Notes under the pieces: generated by a model
Databases searched by the model: none
The model's input: only the letters and a program-made list of their open reading frames with translations
Told to the model about the DNA's origin: nothing
In this document: in pieces, positions 11,001-20,818 of the stretch
Layout: each line of letters starts with the position of its first letter
Position numbering within the stretch: the stretch's first letter is position 1
Position numbers and translations under genes: made by a program
NCBI GenBank assembly: GCA_010094045.1
Contig: ML986836.1
Coordinates: forward strand, 6,946-36,609
Source: Lojkania enalia
Taxonomy: Eukaryota > Ascomycota > Dothideomycetes > Pleosporales
Reading direction: 5' to 3'
DNA length: 29,664 nt

Positions 11001-11013
11001 CCGGGCTCATAAC
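11001..11013 (-). other. copia primer-binding site (half tRNA-iMet type)
   Basis: The 13 bases next to the 5' LTR read GTTATGAGCCCGG on the element's strand. They are complementary to the anticodon stem-loop of eukaryotic initiator tRNA-Met (…GGGCUCAUAAC…), with the primer end falling just after nucleotide 39. Drosophila copia is known to be primed by such a 5' tRNA half. This is not a tRNA gene, because the rest of a tRNA is absent. Confidence 0.8.
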
Positions 11014-11217
11014 TGTGGTAAGAGGCGAATCTTATCTCAGGGAGGGAGATGAGGAGCTGAACTGCTTGATTGAAGATGGCTAGCGGGCCATATTTATGTA
11101 CATGAAAAAGGGGTATATCAGCTGATATCCAGCGTGATATCCGGCGTGATATCGACCGTGATATCGTACGTTAATATCTGATACAGCTCGGCAGACTAGC
11201 CGAAAATCCCCATGATA
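11014..11217 (-). repeat. 5' LTR of copia (204 bp)
   Basis: This is the better-preserved LTR, starting TGTGGTAAG on the plus strand. It holds the GATATC array described separately. It is followed at once by TAACT (11218-11222). Confidence 0.93.
11124..11178. repeat. five-fold GATATC array in the copia LTR
   Basis: GATATC occurs at 11124, 11136, 11148 and 11160, and as AATATC at 11173 (GATATC in the other LTR), giving spacings of 12, 12, 12 and 13 bp. The linkers are similar (CAGCGT, CGGCGT, GACCGT). The other LTR keeps the array in mutated form near 5673-5727. It may be a cluster of sites for a palindrome-binding host factor. Confidence 0.85.
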
Positions 11218-11222
11218 TAACT

Positions 11223-12189
11223 TATATTTTAAGCTCTTTAATAAGATATAATACTAATTATACGTCGTATTATATTAATCTATAATATTTCTTAAAGTAT
11301 ACTTAGTATATAAAAGTAAGGAACAGCTCTATAATACAATTACTAGCCTAATTTAATAAAGCTTAATAAGACTAAGGAGTAGGTAATTGTTTAATATATA
11401 TTAGATTTAGATATAAGAGAATTTCTACTATAGCTTACTACTATTTAAAATATAGCTAATTTACTACTAGCTATACGCTCTACTAGCTAGATTAGAAAAA
11501 ACTGGGTAGAGAACTTTATTAAATATATGCCTAAGTTTAAAGTTAAATTTAATTAAAAGTACAACTATTTAAGAGCTAAATATAAGGATTCTAAGGTTAT
11601 AGAAGGCTAGTTCTACCTTATATAGAATATAAAGGTTAAGTATAGTATTATTAATAAAAATATATATAACTTTAACAAATTAGATTTTATAATAAATATA
11701 ATATTAATAGAAGTAGTAGTTACTAGCTCTAAAAGATAGAATTAACTAAAATAGCTCTAGCTAGGTAATTATAAGTAGACTATAATTATCTAGAGTATTA
11801 ACGTAATAGGATAGATAATACTACCTTTTATTATTTTTATAGGTATCTACTACCTCTCTATATAGTATAAAGAAGATAATATTCTACTAACCTAGACTAT
11901 ATAGGTTACTAATAACAGCTGGACGATAAATAATATTAGTATTAAGTAGTTAAAGTACTTTAACACGTATATAAAGGATTATACTATTAGTATATATTAA
12001 TTACTAATTCTCGACGGCTATAAAAGCTATAACTTACTTAAATTTAGATAGCTCTATAAGAAAAAGAATATTATTACTCTCTATATACCTCTATATTTAT
12101 TATATCTACTATAGCTACTAGATATATAATAGTATAGGTAAGATAATAGGTCTAAATATAGTATAAATCTACTTAGAAGTATATAGGAG
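11223..12189 (+). pseudogene. pogo2 transposase, main part
   Basis: This is a Fot1/pogo transposase heavily mutated by RIP. It continues in phase from 5528-5562. Recognisable pieces are TLSI near 11300; VIVxYILDLD near 11383; RKNWVENFI near 11490; YNFNKLDF with the first catalytic Asp changed to Asn (11674-11676); LILDGYKSY with the second Asp intact (12013-12015); and a mutated LLQPLDV-type site whose third Asp is intact (12121-12123). Spacing between these matches pogo1 to the base, so the two are relatives without indels in this part. The 3' third and the right terminal repeat are missing because the sequence stops at the gap. Confidence 0.88.
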
Positions 12190-12199
12190 NNNNNNNNNN
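12190..12199. other. assembly gap (10 N)
   Basis: Ten N separate pogo2 from A2. Sequence on the right resumes in the middle of the A2 integrase, at the point matching 1131 of A1. The round length suggests a placeholder, so the real missing length is unknown. Confidence 0.98.
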
Positions 12200-13244
12200 T
12201 TATTTATTTAATAGGTATACTACTTTAGCTATACACCCGAAACTATTATTTTAGACTAAAGACCTTAGTTTATATCTAGTTTCTAGTCTAAATTCTACTA
12301 TATTTTAGACGTAAAGATTAAACTATCTACTACTTATTATAAAGAGACTAATAGATAGATAGAGATTATAAATAAGTATATTAATTAGAGACTGCGTCCT
12401 TTTATATCCTTCTACTAGAATAACTAGAGTTCTCTATTACCTATAATCGACCGAGTATAAGTAACTCTACTCTATATAACTATTAGAATATTTCTATATT
12501 AGATTCTATATAGATTTGAGCCCTATTAGAGTTAGGATTAGAAATATTCTATTAATCCTATTACTACAATAGATAAATTAAATTATAAGAACGTTTTAGC
12601 TCTAGTAACTTATATATATACAGCCTAGGAAACCGTAAAGGCTAATATTAAGAAGGCTTAGAATCGTATATAATCTATTATTAACTATTACTAGCGACCG
12701 ATTAATTAGTAGATTAGTAATATAGTCTACTTAAATACTAAGAACTTTACAGTCTAGAAACCGAGCCGAAAGCTATCCGATTAATAGGAGGGTCCTTTTA
12801 AAGTATTAGAGTAGGTTAGAAACTTATACTATTTATAACTACCCCTAGAGTCGAGTATATATAATATCTTCGTACTAAACCTACTATATAAGAACCCTTA
12901 GGACCCTCTACTTAGATAAGAAGCTCTAAAACCACCCGCTATCGCTATTAATAGGGTAGAAGAGTAGGAGGTTAAGGAAATACTAACTAGTAAGTTATAT
13001 TATAAGACTCTTAAATACCGTATAAAATAGGTAGGATATAATTCCGACCTAATCTAGTATAAAGCTTTAAACTTTATAGGTTTGCTTTATAAGCTAAAAG
13101 CTTTTTATAATAAGTATCTAAATTACCTAGGACCCCTAAAAACTATAACTAAATAGATTAAGGTATATAAAGATAGTATAAAGAATATAGATTATCTAGT
13201 AGACGATAATATATAAGAGTTAAGTAGTAGATTTTAAAAACTAA
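12200..13244 (+). pseudogene. A2 pol remnant: integrase core and chromodomain
   Basis: The integrase core covers roughly 12200-12570, with the second catalytic Asp in LDxRPxFISS near 12250 as in A1. A chromodomain (EVKEILTSKL...) starts at 12968 and runs to about 13128. The frame ends at TAA about 13242-13244. One base is gained relative to A1 between the chromodomain and that stop. Many TAG/TAA codons make it non-functional. Confidence 0.88.
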
Positions 13245-13259
13245 AGTATAGGCCTAAAA

Positions 13260-13766
13260 TTACTTCTCTATAAAATCTAGAGGGTCTAATAGTAGGCTGT
13301 TAGATACCTTCTTAGTCCTCTTCTCCTCTACCTTTCTTCCCTTTCCTTCCTTCTAGACTCCCCTTAAACCTCCTCTACCTTATCTTTAGCCGCCTAAAAG
13401 CGCTGTAATATTAGCTTAAAGGCTAGATATTAGAGCTTCTAAAGCTGAAACCTGATAGAGTAACTTAATACTCTAGTAGAATAAAGCTATCTAAATACTA
13501 GCTGTAAGAAGGCTATCTTCCTAACTTCTTACAACCTGGGCTATAAGTATTAAGCTGTAAGCGGACTCTAAAATAGCCTTAAAGGCTACTTTTTTATTCT
13601 TCTTATCTCCTATATATTAGGCTGCTACCTATAGTTTAAGATGGCCCTGGAGGACTAGAAACTCCTCCTTATAATAGAAGAGGATCTATAAATACGTTAG
13701 TAGTAAGTACTCTACTAATATTAGATGCGATTTATATAGGGTTATACTTTTTATTTTATAAGGTAT
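13260..13766 (-). pseudogene. antisense reading frame of family A, copy A2
   Basis: This is the counterpart of 2190-2696, again exactly 507 bp, starting at ATA (13764-13766) and ending at TAA (13260-13262). Recognisable shared pieces are YYKEEFLVLQGHLKL, IAQVV, EDS and the Leu-rich LLYQVSALEALISSL followed by a Gly-rich tail. The Gln codon in IAQVV (CAG, 13536-13538) is a TAG in A1. The function is unknown. Confidence 0.55.
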
Positions 13767-14306
13767 AATACTCGCATTTTTTTAATCTTAGGGACTAAAA
13801 GAAAAATATTATATATCGCCCGCGGGCGAGCGCGCGTGTAGCTTAAAAGTAGATAATTTAGAAAGCCTCTAAAAAGGCTTTAGGAGGCGGGCGGAGTAGT
13901 ATATTAATTAATTTTTTCTATAAAGTATTAGCGATACTTTAATAATTAATAGTTCTAGAGACGCGCAATAATATATATAGAGTAAAAGTTATTATTTAGT
14001 TAAGGAAGTTTAGTTAATAGCAACCTAATAATATACTAAGGCTAGTAAATACTTATTACTATATACGACGAAATTATAATATTAATAAACTATTACAATA
14101 GTAGTTACTAGCTAATATATAGGTTAATTATACTTACTATAAAAACCTTACTTAATATTATATTAATAAACGTATCTCTATAGGTAACTACGTATATTAG
14201 CTCTTACTAGTAAATATCTCCTTAAAGAAATTTCTTTATACTGGAACCTATCTATAATAGCCCTAATTCCCTCCTAAACCAGTACAGATAGGGACTATTA
14301 GCCTAT
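13767..14306. other. gene-free 3' tail of A2
   Basis: This is the counterpart of 2697-3236, and I see no protein or RNA signal in it. A GC island (CGCCCGCGGGCGAGCGCGCG) lies near 13818-13837, a little better preserved than in A1. Confidence 0.5.
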
Positions 14307-14320
14307 AAGGAGGGGGGTAG

Positions 14321-14580
14321 TATAATAATACAAAGAAATCGTTCTACGAAAAGCTTTATCTTTTTACTTATCTTATCCTACCTACAGTTCTACCCCTTTT
14401 CCCATCCGTATATAGTTGTATACTCCCTTATAAGTAGCTTGGTAGTTTTTCTATATCCTTTCGTATAAGGCCTATAAGTGTTAATAGAATTCCCAGGTCC
14501 CTAATCCCCTACGCACTCCTATATACCTCTAAGTAGATTCGTGCCGCATTTAGACCTATTATCTTGCCTATGCCGTTACA
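14321..14580 (+). repeat. 3' LTR of A2 (260 bp)
   Basis: It follows the polypurine tract GGAGGGGGGTAG and ends CCGTTACA, the least mutated end of the three family A LTRs. It is about 19 bp shorter than the others because of a deletion after AAAGCTTTA near 14360. Confidence 0.9.
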
Positions 14581-15239
14581 TTAATATATTTAACGTAGCA
14601 ATAGTAACTTAGTATAGAATAGTAAGAAGGAGGTATTAGAGAAATATATAAAGAACGTATAAGTAGCTTGCTAACCCTATAATATAGTTAAGAAGAATAG
14701 AATAACTCTTAGACCGAGAATTTAGAAAGGGAGGATAGTATTATAAATACCCTCGCGTTAAAACTTATTAAAGTATAGAACTCTATATAGATAAGTAAGT
14801 AGAACTAATTATATAAACAGCTTAGCAACTTAGTTAAAACTAAGCTATTAAGCCTGCTTAATTACTAAGTAGTAACTAAATAGGAAGTATAGTAGAAGAA
14901 TTAAATTATATTTAATAATTTTATAACTCTAACCTTTATAGCTTTTTATAGTTAACTTAAATATTTTTCGTATACTCTACTTACGTACTTCTATTATAAA
15001 CCTATAAGAATAATCCCCTATAGTATATAATTACTTTTAGTTATTACTCTATCCTACGCCTAGCTAATTAGAGGCTATTATAATTAGACTATCTATTAGT
15101 TAGTAATAGTAAGCTAAAGATTAATATAATAATTAATCTAATTTACTATAAGCTAGAAGTATAGCTAAAAGTTTATAATCTATTAAACTAAGGAAAATAG
15201 AGTAGAAGAAAGTATATTAATTATTATTTACTTAGTAGA

Positions 15240-16560
15240 GCGCGCTTTTAAAAACTATCTAAATAGAACTAGTCCTAATTAGAACTAGTCTATAAACGCC
15301 GATATTTATAAAGTCTATTACCTTAATATTTACCCTCTAATACTAACTAGAAGTAGTAGATATCTATTCTTAATAGTAACTCTATTTAACCTTCTATAGT
15401 TAATATAGAACTATAAGAAGCTATTAGCCTTAAGTATAAAAAGAATTAGAGCGCTAACTAGAGACTTACTTAGTTAAATCTATTCTTATTTTTATACTAT
15501 ATTAAAATACTTCTAAAGGATATCTAGCTTCTTATATAATAGATTATAGATAAGTAGATTTAGAAGTATTTTACCCTCCTTTAAATTAATAGTATAGTTA
15601 TATTATAAATTCTAGACTAGTATATTAACTCGCCTATTACTAAAATATTCTAGCCGATTATATAAATACTTAAAGACCTAAGTTATATATTTTAGGCCTA
15701 GTTCTTCTTCTTTAGTATTAGAGTTATTTTTTAATAAATCTTTATTAGAAGGTATATAGAATGTTTTTAGAGGGAAAGTTACTCTCTAAAGAGGTTACTT
15801 ATATATATAAGCAACTATATAGTAAGCTATTACTTCTAGTAGCTAGAATAAATTAAAAATATTCTTTATATATTACTTTATATAGTCTAGAATTTCTAGT
15901 ATAAAGTTTTTAATCTATAGAAGTCTTTACTTCTATAGATATTAAGTAGACTATATCTCGTCTCTACCTTCTATATATACTAATAGAGTTGTAGATAGGT
16001 CTAACTTAGTAGAGTTTTAAGCTATCTCGTCTAGAAACTTTAAAACTATATCTTTATTATCTAAAAGCGTAATTTAATACTTCTAGGAGTAAAGAATATA
16101 TATTATCTTAGATCTTACTATATTATTAAGAAATATATATATAGGATAGAGTTTAATCTACTATTTTCCTTTCTTCTACTATTTAAAATATTTATATTTA
16201 AACTTTATTTTAAAATTAGCTTTATAAAGCTATAGATATCTTAGAACTAGATTATAATTACTAAACTTAGTAGTTTAAAAAACCTCTAATTTTATAATAT
16301 AATTCTTACTATATCTATCTTTTATTTAAACTATTAGCTTATAAGTTAAATATAACTATAGCTAGTAGTTGTCTAGAAAACCCGTATAAGGTTTCTAGTA
16401 ATAAAGTATTAAATCTAGATAGTACCTCTCTACTACTTTAAATTTAATAAAATTAAGCTTTATACTACTATTATAGAGAGTTTAAAGTAGAACTATATCT
16501 TCTTTAAATAGGATTAGTTCGATAGTAATAATAATATAAAAGTATTCTTCTTTTAATTCT
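15240..16560 (-). pseudogene. family C pol remnant: post-protease segment and reverse transcriptase start
   Basis: Read on the minus strand, YNLVLRYLxLYKAN at about 16210-16265 resembles the gypsy protease-end motif (D/Y-LILGxPWL...N). About 550 bp further on come INLKEGK near 15580 and a reverse-transcriptase opening near 15350-15440: SALILFILKANSFLxFYI, then NYRRLNRVTIKNRY. This resembles the usual ...DYRGLNxxTIKNRYPLPL. Most Pro, Gly, Asp and Trp codons of these motifs are changed as RIP predicts. The frame seems to shift after IKNRY, and no YLDD can be assigned. Confidence 0.65.
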
Positions 16561-17875
16561 TACTCTAGTTATAGTAAGGAAAGATCTATAATTAGAACGT
16601 CTCTTTTTTTATATTTTTACCATTAGATACTTTAGTTTTCTCTTACTAGTAGCTAGACTTCTAAGATTCTTTCTTAAGTAGGATTAATCTATTATAGAAG
16701 CGGTTTAATTTATCTTTAGGTTATCTCTACTTTATAGAGAAAAAGAGTTAAAAACTAGAGTTAGCTATAGTTTTAAAAGAAGGGTTCTCCTTTAGCTTCT
16801 TATTCTTATATCTTCTAGACGTACGGGTAGAAGTTATCTATTTCTACTTTAAATTATTAATAACCTAACTTTAAATAAAGGTAGAATTATTACTAGTTAT
16901 AGTTTCTATATTATAAACTACTTATTTAAACTAGTTCTATATCTAGATAGTTTCTAGAACTTTAGTCTATATTATTTTATATTTTATTCTATTTAGAAGC
17001 TTATTCTAAAAGAAGAAATTCTATAATTTATATATCTTATTACTTTTAATAATACTTTAAAAAGTTTTAAATAGAGTTTAATTAAATAATAATTTACGGG
17101 TAGTAAAAGACCTTAAAAAAGAGTTAAATATTTCGCTAGATTACTATTTAAAGGCTTAGAACTTAATATAATTATCGTATTTTATAAATATTAGATCTTA
17201 TATTAAAGTATAAATTTTAGCCTATATATTAGTTTAAATTATAATAGTTTTAGTTTCTTTAGTATTATTAATAATATTATAATATAGTTTATATTAGATA
17301 TATTTAGCTATCTACTAAATATAGGTTAAACTATTATCGAGTATATCTAAAAATAAGAAGGTATTATTAATAAAATAAATCTACTTATCTACTTATTATA
17401 AAGAGGGGATTTTATATATTAAACTAAGCTTAAGAATATCTTTAGCTTCTAATAAGAGGGTAACTAAGTTAATATTCTTCCTATTCTCTAATTACTTATA
17501 ATTTACAACTATAAAAGTTAGGAAAAATTCTTTTACTCTATTAGTTTTATAGAAAATATAAGCTACTTTATTAGAGTCTACTCTTAAATCTTTAAAGTCT
17601 AAAATCTATTTAAATAAAACTTTATATAAAGAATAAGAATATTTAATTTATCTTTTAAAGTAGATTAAGTTAATACTAGAAGAAGGTTAAAATTATTATA
17701 TATCTTACTCTAGATTATAAGTATTTAACCTACTTTTAATTATAACTTATAATATTAAATAGAGTCTAGTATAACCTAATATTAACTTATAGTTAATTCT
17801 AACTTAGTCTATTAGATTAATATTATTATTATATTAAGTAGCTAGAGAAAAAGTTTTAAGTTTTTAAGAAACTCT
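16560..17875 (-). other. family C upstream part, probably gag; no firm domain
   Basis: By position this should be gag and the start of protease of the minus-strand element. Some pieces read with few stops, but I recognise no domain and no zinc knuckle. It ends at the A3 insertion, so the 5' LTR of this element, if any, is displaced or lost. Confidence 0.35.
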
Positions 17876-18154
17876 TATAATAATACAAAGAAATCGTTCC
17901 ACGAAAAGCTTTATATATAACCTTATCCCAAAGCTTTTCGCTTATCTTATTCTACCCCTAGTTCTACCCCTTTTCCCTTCCATATATAGTTATATACTCC
18001 CTTATAAGTAGTTTAGTAGTTCTTCTATATCCTTTCGTATAAGGCCTATAGGTGTTAATAGAATTCCTAGGTCTCTAAACCCCTACGCACTCCTATATAC
18101 CTCTAAGTAGATTTATACCGTATTTAGACCTATTATCTTACCTACGCTGTTATA
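17876..18154 (+). repeat. 5' LTR of A3 (family A, 279 bp)
   Basis: This is the same length as the A1 LTR, starting TATAATAATA and ending GCTGTTATA. No polypurine tract precedes it, and gag-like sequence follows, so it is a 5' LTR and not a 3' or solo LTR. Its 3' partner lies beyond the window. The primer site right after it is too mutated to name. Confidence 0.88.
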
Positions 18155-19293
18155 TTATATAGAAGAACTTAATACTACTAGTAACAGCCTCTTTAATAAT
18201 ATTATATTGATTGTTTATTTAACTATATCTAAGTCTAAAATATACCTAATTTAGTTTAGGTTGTAATATTTATATACCGTTATATTAAATTATTTAGTTA
18301 CTTAGATAGGATCTTAGAGACCTTCTATTAACTAAAGCCTTTAGGTTTAGAACTTCCTATCCCCTACGATTAGGATTGCCTTTAGAAAAGCCACGTAGAG
18401 TACGCCTAGGTAGAAACTTAGAGACTACTAATAACCTATTAGAATTAGAGGTAACTACTGATATCTAACTATAATTCACCTTCTAATTCCTATACTAGAA
18501 TTAATACACGTATAAGTCGTAGTAAGAGTAAGCTTCCATCTACGCGTATAGAACAACCGTTACCTCCTACAGGGGGCCTTATAATAGGCGGACCCCTCTC
18601 TATAGGGCTAGTAGTAAAGAACCTATCTAATTCGGAGGGAAATTAGAGTAAACTAACCTTTAAAGAATAAATTACAATTTTATAAGAGAAGATTATATAC
18701 TTAATATAATAGAGAACTGTTAGTTCTAATTAACCTCTATAAACTACTAAATCAGAACTAATAATATGCTAAGAAACTTTTATAACTCCCCTAATAAGAA
18801 ACCTCTTAGCTACCCTTAAGCCCCCTCGAGCCTACTTTACTAAACGTACACCTAAGATCGAAAGCCTTATAGATAGTAACGAACTTATATTTAAATAATA
18901 GTAAGCCTCGATCCTAGACTAACTTAAGATTAATATAGATTACTATTAGATAGAGCGTGCACGTATAGCATTAATATAGAGATATATCTCTAGTACTGCG
19001 AAAGGGTATCTAGAGCTAAAATACCTAGCTAAATCAGACTAGTATTAGTTTAAGAATACTAAAGAAATAATTTCGCTTCTATAATCGTATTTTATTATAG
19101 ATAATAAAGAGATAGAGGCGTAACAGGCGTTTTAGGTCCTAAAAATAAATAAGAGAGAAGTGTTCTCAACTTTTAAAGCTTACTTTATTAGTACAGCTAT
19201 TAGGGGATCCGTACCCTAATCTAAGTAGTTCTTCTACTTATAGGATAAGATTCTCCCTAGTCTAAAGATATTAAACCTTAGCTTTAAGTTTAT
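18155..19293 (+). pseudogene. A3 leader and N-terminal gag
   Basis: This is the region after the 5' LTR up to the B insertion. The first part is probably untranslated leader. From about 18400 pieces of a protein read through, for example a Ser/Arg-rich stretch near 18500-18560 and a gag-like KINKREVFSTFKAYFISTAIRG near 19145-19210. Stops are frequent and no exact start can be given. I infer gag from its position between the LTR and the zinc knuckle at 27047; no family-specific residue is decisive. Confidence 0.55.
19289..19293. repeat. left target-site duplication of family B (TTTAT)
   Basis: TTTAT here and CTTAT at 26765-26769 flank the element and differ by one C-to-T change. Confidence 0.85.
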
Positions 19294-19832
19294 TATTATA
19301 AATATAGAACGCTAAGAAATACCACCTTTATAGCTAGGGCTTAATCTAATATCAGCTACTATAGAAGTTAACTCGGATGAGGACCGATAGAGTAATAATA
19401 GGTAGAAGTATATTAGGAACTAGTTATTAGATAGTAAGCAGTAGGACTGCGGGAATTAGGGAGATAATTAGTTAGATAATAAAGTATAGTACAACCTATA
19501 TACGTGACTATAGTAGAAGTATTAGGTATAGTAGGATAGACCTGACAGACCTGATAGACCTAATAAGCTAGGCTTAGCGGTCTTAGACTTAACTATATAA
19601 GAAGGAAGATCTTCTTATAAGATTAAGTCCTTTATAGTTATTCTCGCAGATTTATCTTATTACTCTATTAGACTTCTAAATATACTTGTTATATTTAAAG
19701 AACTGGCGAACCTAATACTCTTTTATTACTAAAGCTACCACCTCTAACTAATCTAATATAAATAAGGCCCCGGCGCGCGTACGACTACAACAGCGGTTAT
19801 TATATATACTAGCAGTATATAGGTTAGTAATA
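19294..19832 (+). repeat. 5' LTR of family B (539 bp)
   Basis: It starts TATTATAAATATAG (TGTTATAAATACAG in the other LTR) and ends GTTAGTAATA, which is probably a mutated ...AACA. It contains a short tandem stretch of GACCTGATA-like 9-mers near 19537-19566. The primer site from 19833 is unreadable. Confidence 0.95.
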
Positions 19833-19884
19833 TAATAACTACCTAATATTAAGAGAATAGGAACTATCTAAAAATATCTACTAC

Positions 19885-20818
19885 ATTACAAAGTTAAGTT
19901 ATAATAACCTAAAGGCTATAAGCCCTAGAAGAAACTATAGCGTAGAAAGTATAGAAATAGGAAACCTGTATTATATAGATATAATACGAGCTAACCGCAG
20001 CTAGAGCTGACCTAGTTAAAACTAAATAATAAGTATAAGTTAAGATAGCTTTACTAAGGAAGTTTAACAGTAAGAAAGAATATATTAACCCTTTTCTTAT
20101 ATTAATAGAGTTGTACTTTAGGTTTAATAGTACAACCTTCTTCTTAGATAAGGATAAGATCTTAGCTGTAATAATAAATATAGAAGAGATACCGCTAGTA
20201 TAGGCCGAACTATTTATAGTAGACTGGCTGGAGAATAGAGGTAATATAAAGAAGACTAGGGAATCTACGGACGAACTTTTTAAGAGCTGGGAAGGATTTA
20301 AGAATAAGGTCCGGAATATCTTTAGAGAAGTAGACGTAGAATAGAAAGTGTAAAGAAAGCTACTAAGGCTAACCTAGACTAAGAGGGTAACAGATTATAC
20401 CGCAGAATTCTAGAGACTTAGTACTAGACTAGGATGGGACGATAGTATATTAGTAGGAATCTTCTATAAAGGTCTTAAGGATAAGGTTAAGGATAACCTA
20501 GCTAGAGAAGAAAGGCTAACCGAACTATTAGAAATGATCGAATTAGCGGTTAGAATTAATAACCGTCAGCATAAGTAAGAGATAGAGAAAAGGTCTTAGC
20601 CGCAGATATTTGTACCAGTAAAAAGAGAAAGTAAGACGGCGCTATAGGATAGTGATCTAATAGTCCTTGGAAAAGTTGAAAAGGATAAGGGAAAGAACTA
20701 CCAACGATTAAGGATAAGTAATCTTAAGAAAGAAAGGCTTAAAAAGGGAGCGTGCCTTCTATATAGGTAAAAAGGGTACTATGTAAAAGAATATTTAAAT
20801 AAGAAGAAGGAAGCCTGA
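19885..20818 (+). pseudogene. family B gag: capsid-like domain and zinc knuckle
   Basis: Structural Gag that packages the element's RNA in the cytoplasm. One frame without indels runs from about 19885 to TGA at 20816-20818. That TGA still contains TpG and so is likely the native stop. Coding signals are FNSKKEYINPFLILIELYF at about 20063, TDELFKSWEGFKNKVRNIF near 20270, VTDYTAEF then STRLGWDD near 20390-20440, and KDNLAREERLTELLEMIELA near 20490-20550, all as in retrotransposon gag domains (PF03732-like). A CX2CX4HX4C knuckle lies at 20753-20794; the first Cys is intact but the other Cys and the His now read Tyr. The start is probably the ATA at about 19935, or one further up. Confidence 0.9.

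Larger units (their letters stand above)
5563..11217 (-). mobile_element. complete Ty1/copia retrotransposon (5655 bp), minus strand
   Basis: This is a full-length Pseudoviridae-type element bounded by 204-bp LTRs and a perfect TAACT duplication, inserted into the pogo2 transposase. On its own strand the order is 5' LTR (11014-11217), primer site, gag, integrase, reverse transcriptase, RNase H, polypurine tract, 3' LTR (5563-5766). Integrase before reverse transcriptase defines the copia class. The polyprotein is broken by many TAG/TAA codons. RIP is visible but milder than in the surrounding gypsy copies, and TpG/CpA are still fairly frequent. Confidence 0.93.
3569..12189 (+). mobile_element. 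pogo2: old Fot1/pogo element, split by two insertions and cut by the gap
   Basis: This is a Tc1/mariner-superfamily (Fot1/pogo branch) DNA transposon in three surviving pieces: about 3569-3644, 5496-5562 and 11223-12189. The first break is pogo1, inserted at a TA upstream of the transposase start. The second is copia, inserted near codon 10 with duplication of TAACT. Joining the pieces gives a continuous transposase frame with the same spacing as pogo1. From a conserved Glu codon to the first catalytic position is 297 bp in both, and then 339 and 447 bp to the second and third. The left boundary at about 3569, with TA at 3567-3568, is inferred from that spacing and a TIR-like repeat. The right end is lost at the assembly gap. 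It is more heavily RIP-mutated than pogo1. Confidence 0.75.
12200..14580 (+). mobile_element. Ty3/gypsy family A, copy A2 (3' part)
   Basis: This is the second family A copy, collinear with 1131-3529 of A1 from integrase to the end of the 3' LTR. Differences are mainly transitions plus a few short indels. The 5' part is hidden or lost at the gap. It keeps some bases that A1 has lost, for example CAG at 13536-13538, which helps to polarise the mutations. Confidence 0.93.
14581..17875 (-). mobile_element. Ty3/gypsy family C remnant, minus strand, most decayed block
   Basis: This 3.3-kb stretch lies between the A2 LTR and the A3 5' LTR, with no LTR of its own visible. On the minus strand it reads as a gypsy polyprotein from a gag-like part (about 16560-17870) through a post-protease motif to reverse transcriptase. 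It is saturated with RIP: from 14857 to 15761 there is not one CpA or TpG. It is not obviously the same family as A or B, but decay is too deep to be certain. The part left of about 15250 is not readable as any domain. Confidence 0.65.

Noticed and set aside
11001..11013. tRNA-Met gene fragment
   Set aside because: Only the anticodon arm matches and it abuts an LTR, so it is a primer site.
11124..11178. CRISPR-like array
   Set aside because: Units are 6 bp with 6-bp linkers inside an LTR of a eukaryotic element.
17871..17875. ACTCT as target duplication of A3
   Set aside because: The matching 3' side is outside the window, so it cannot be tested.
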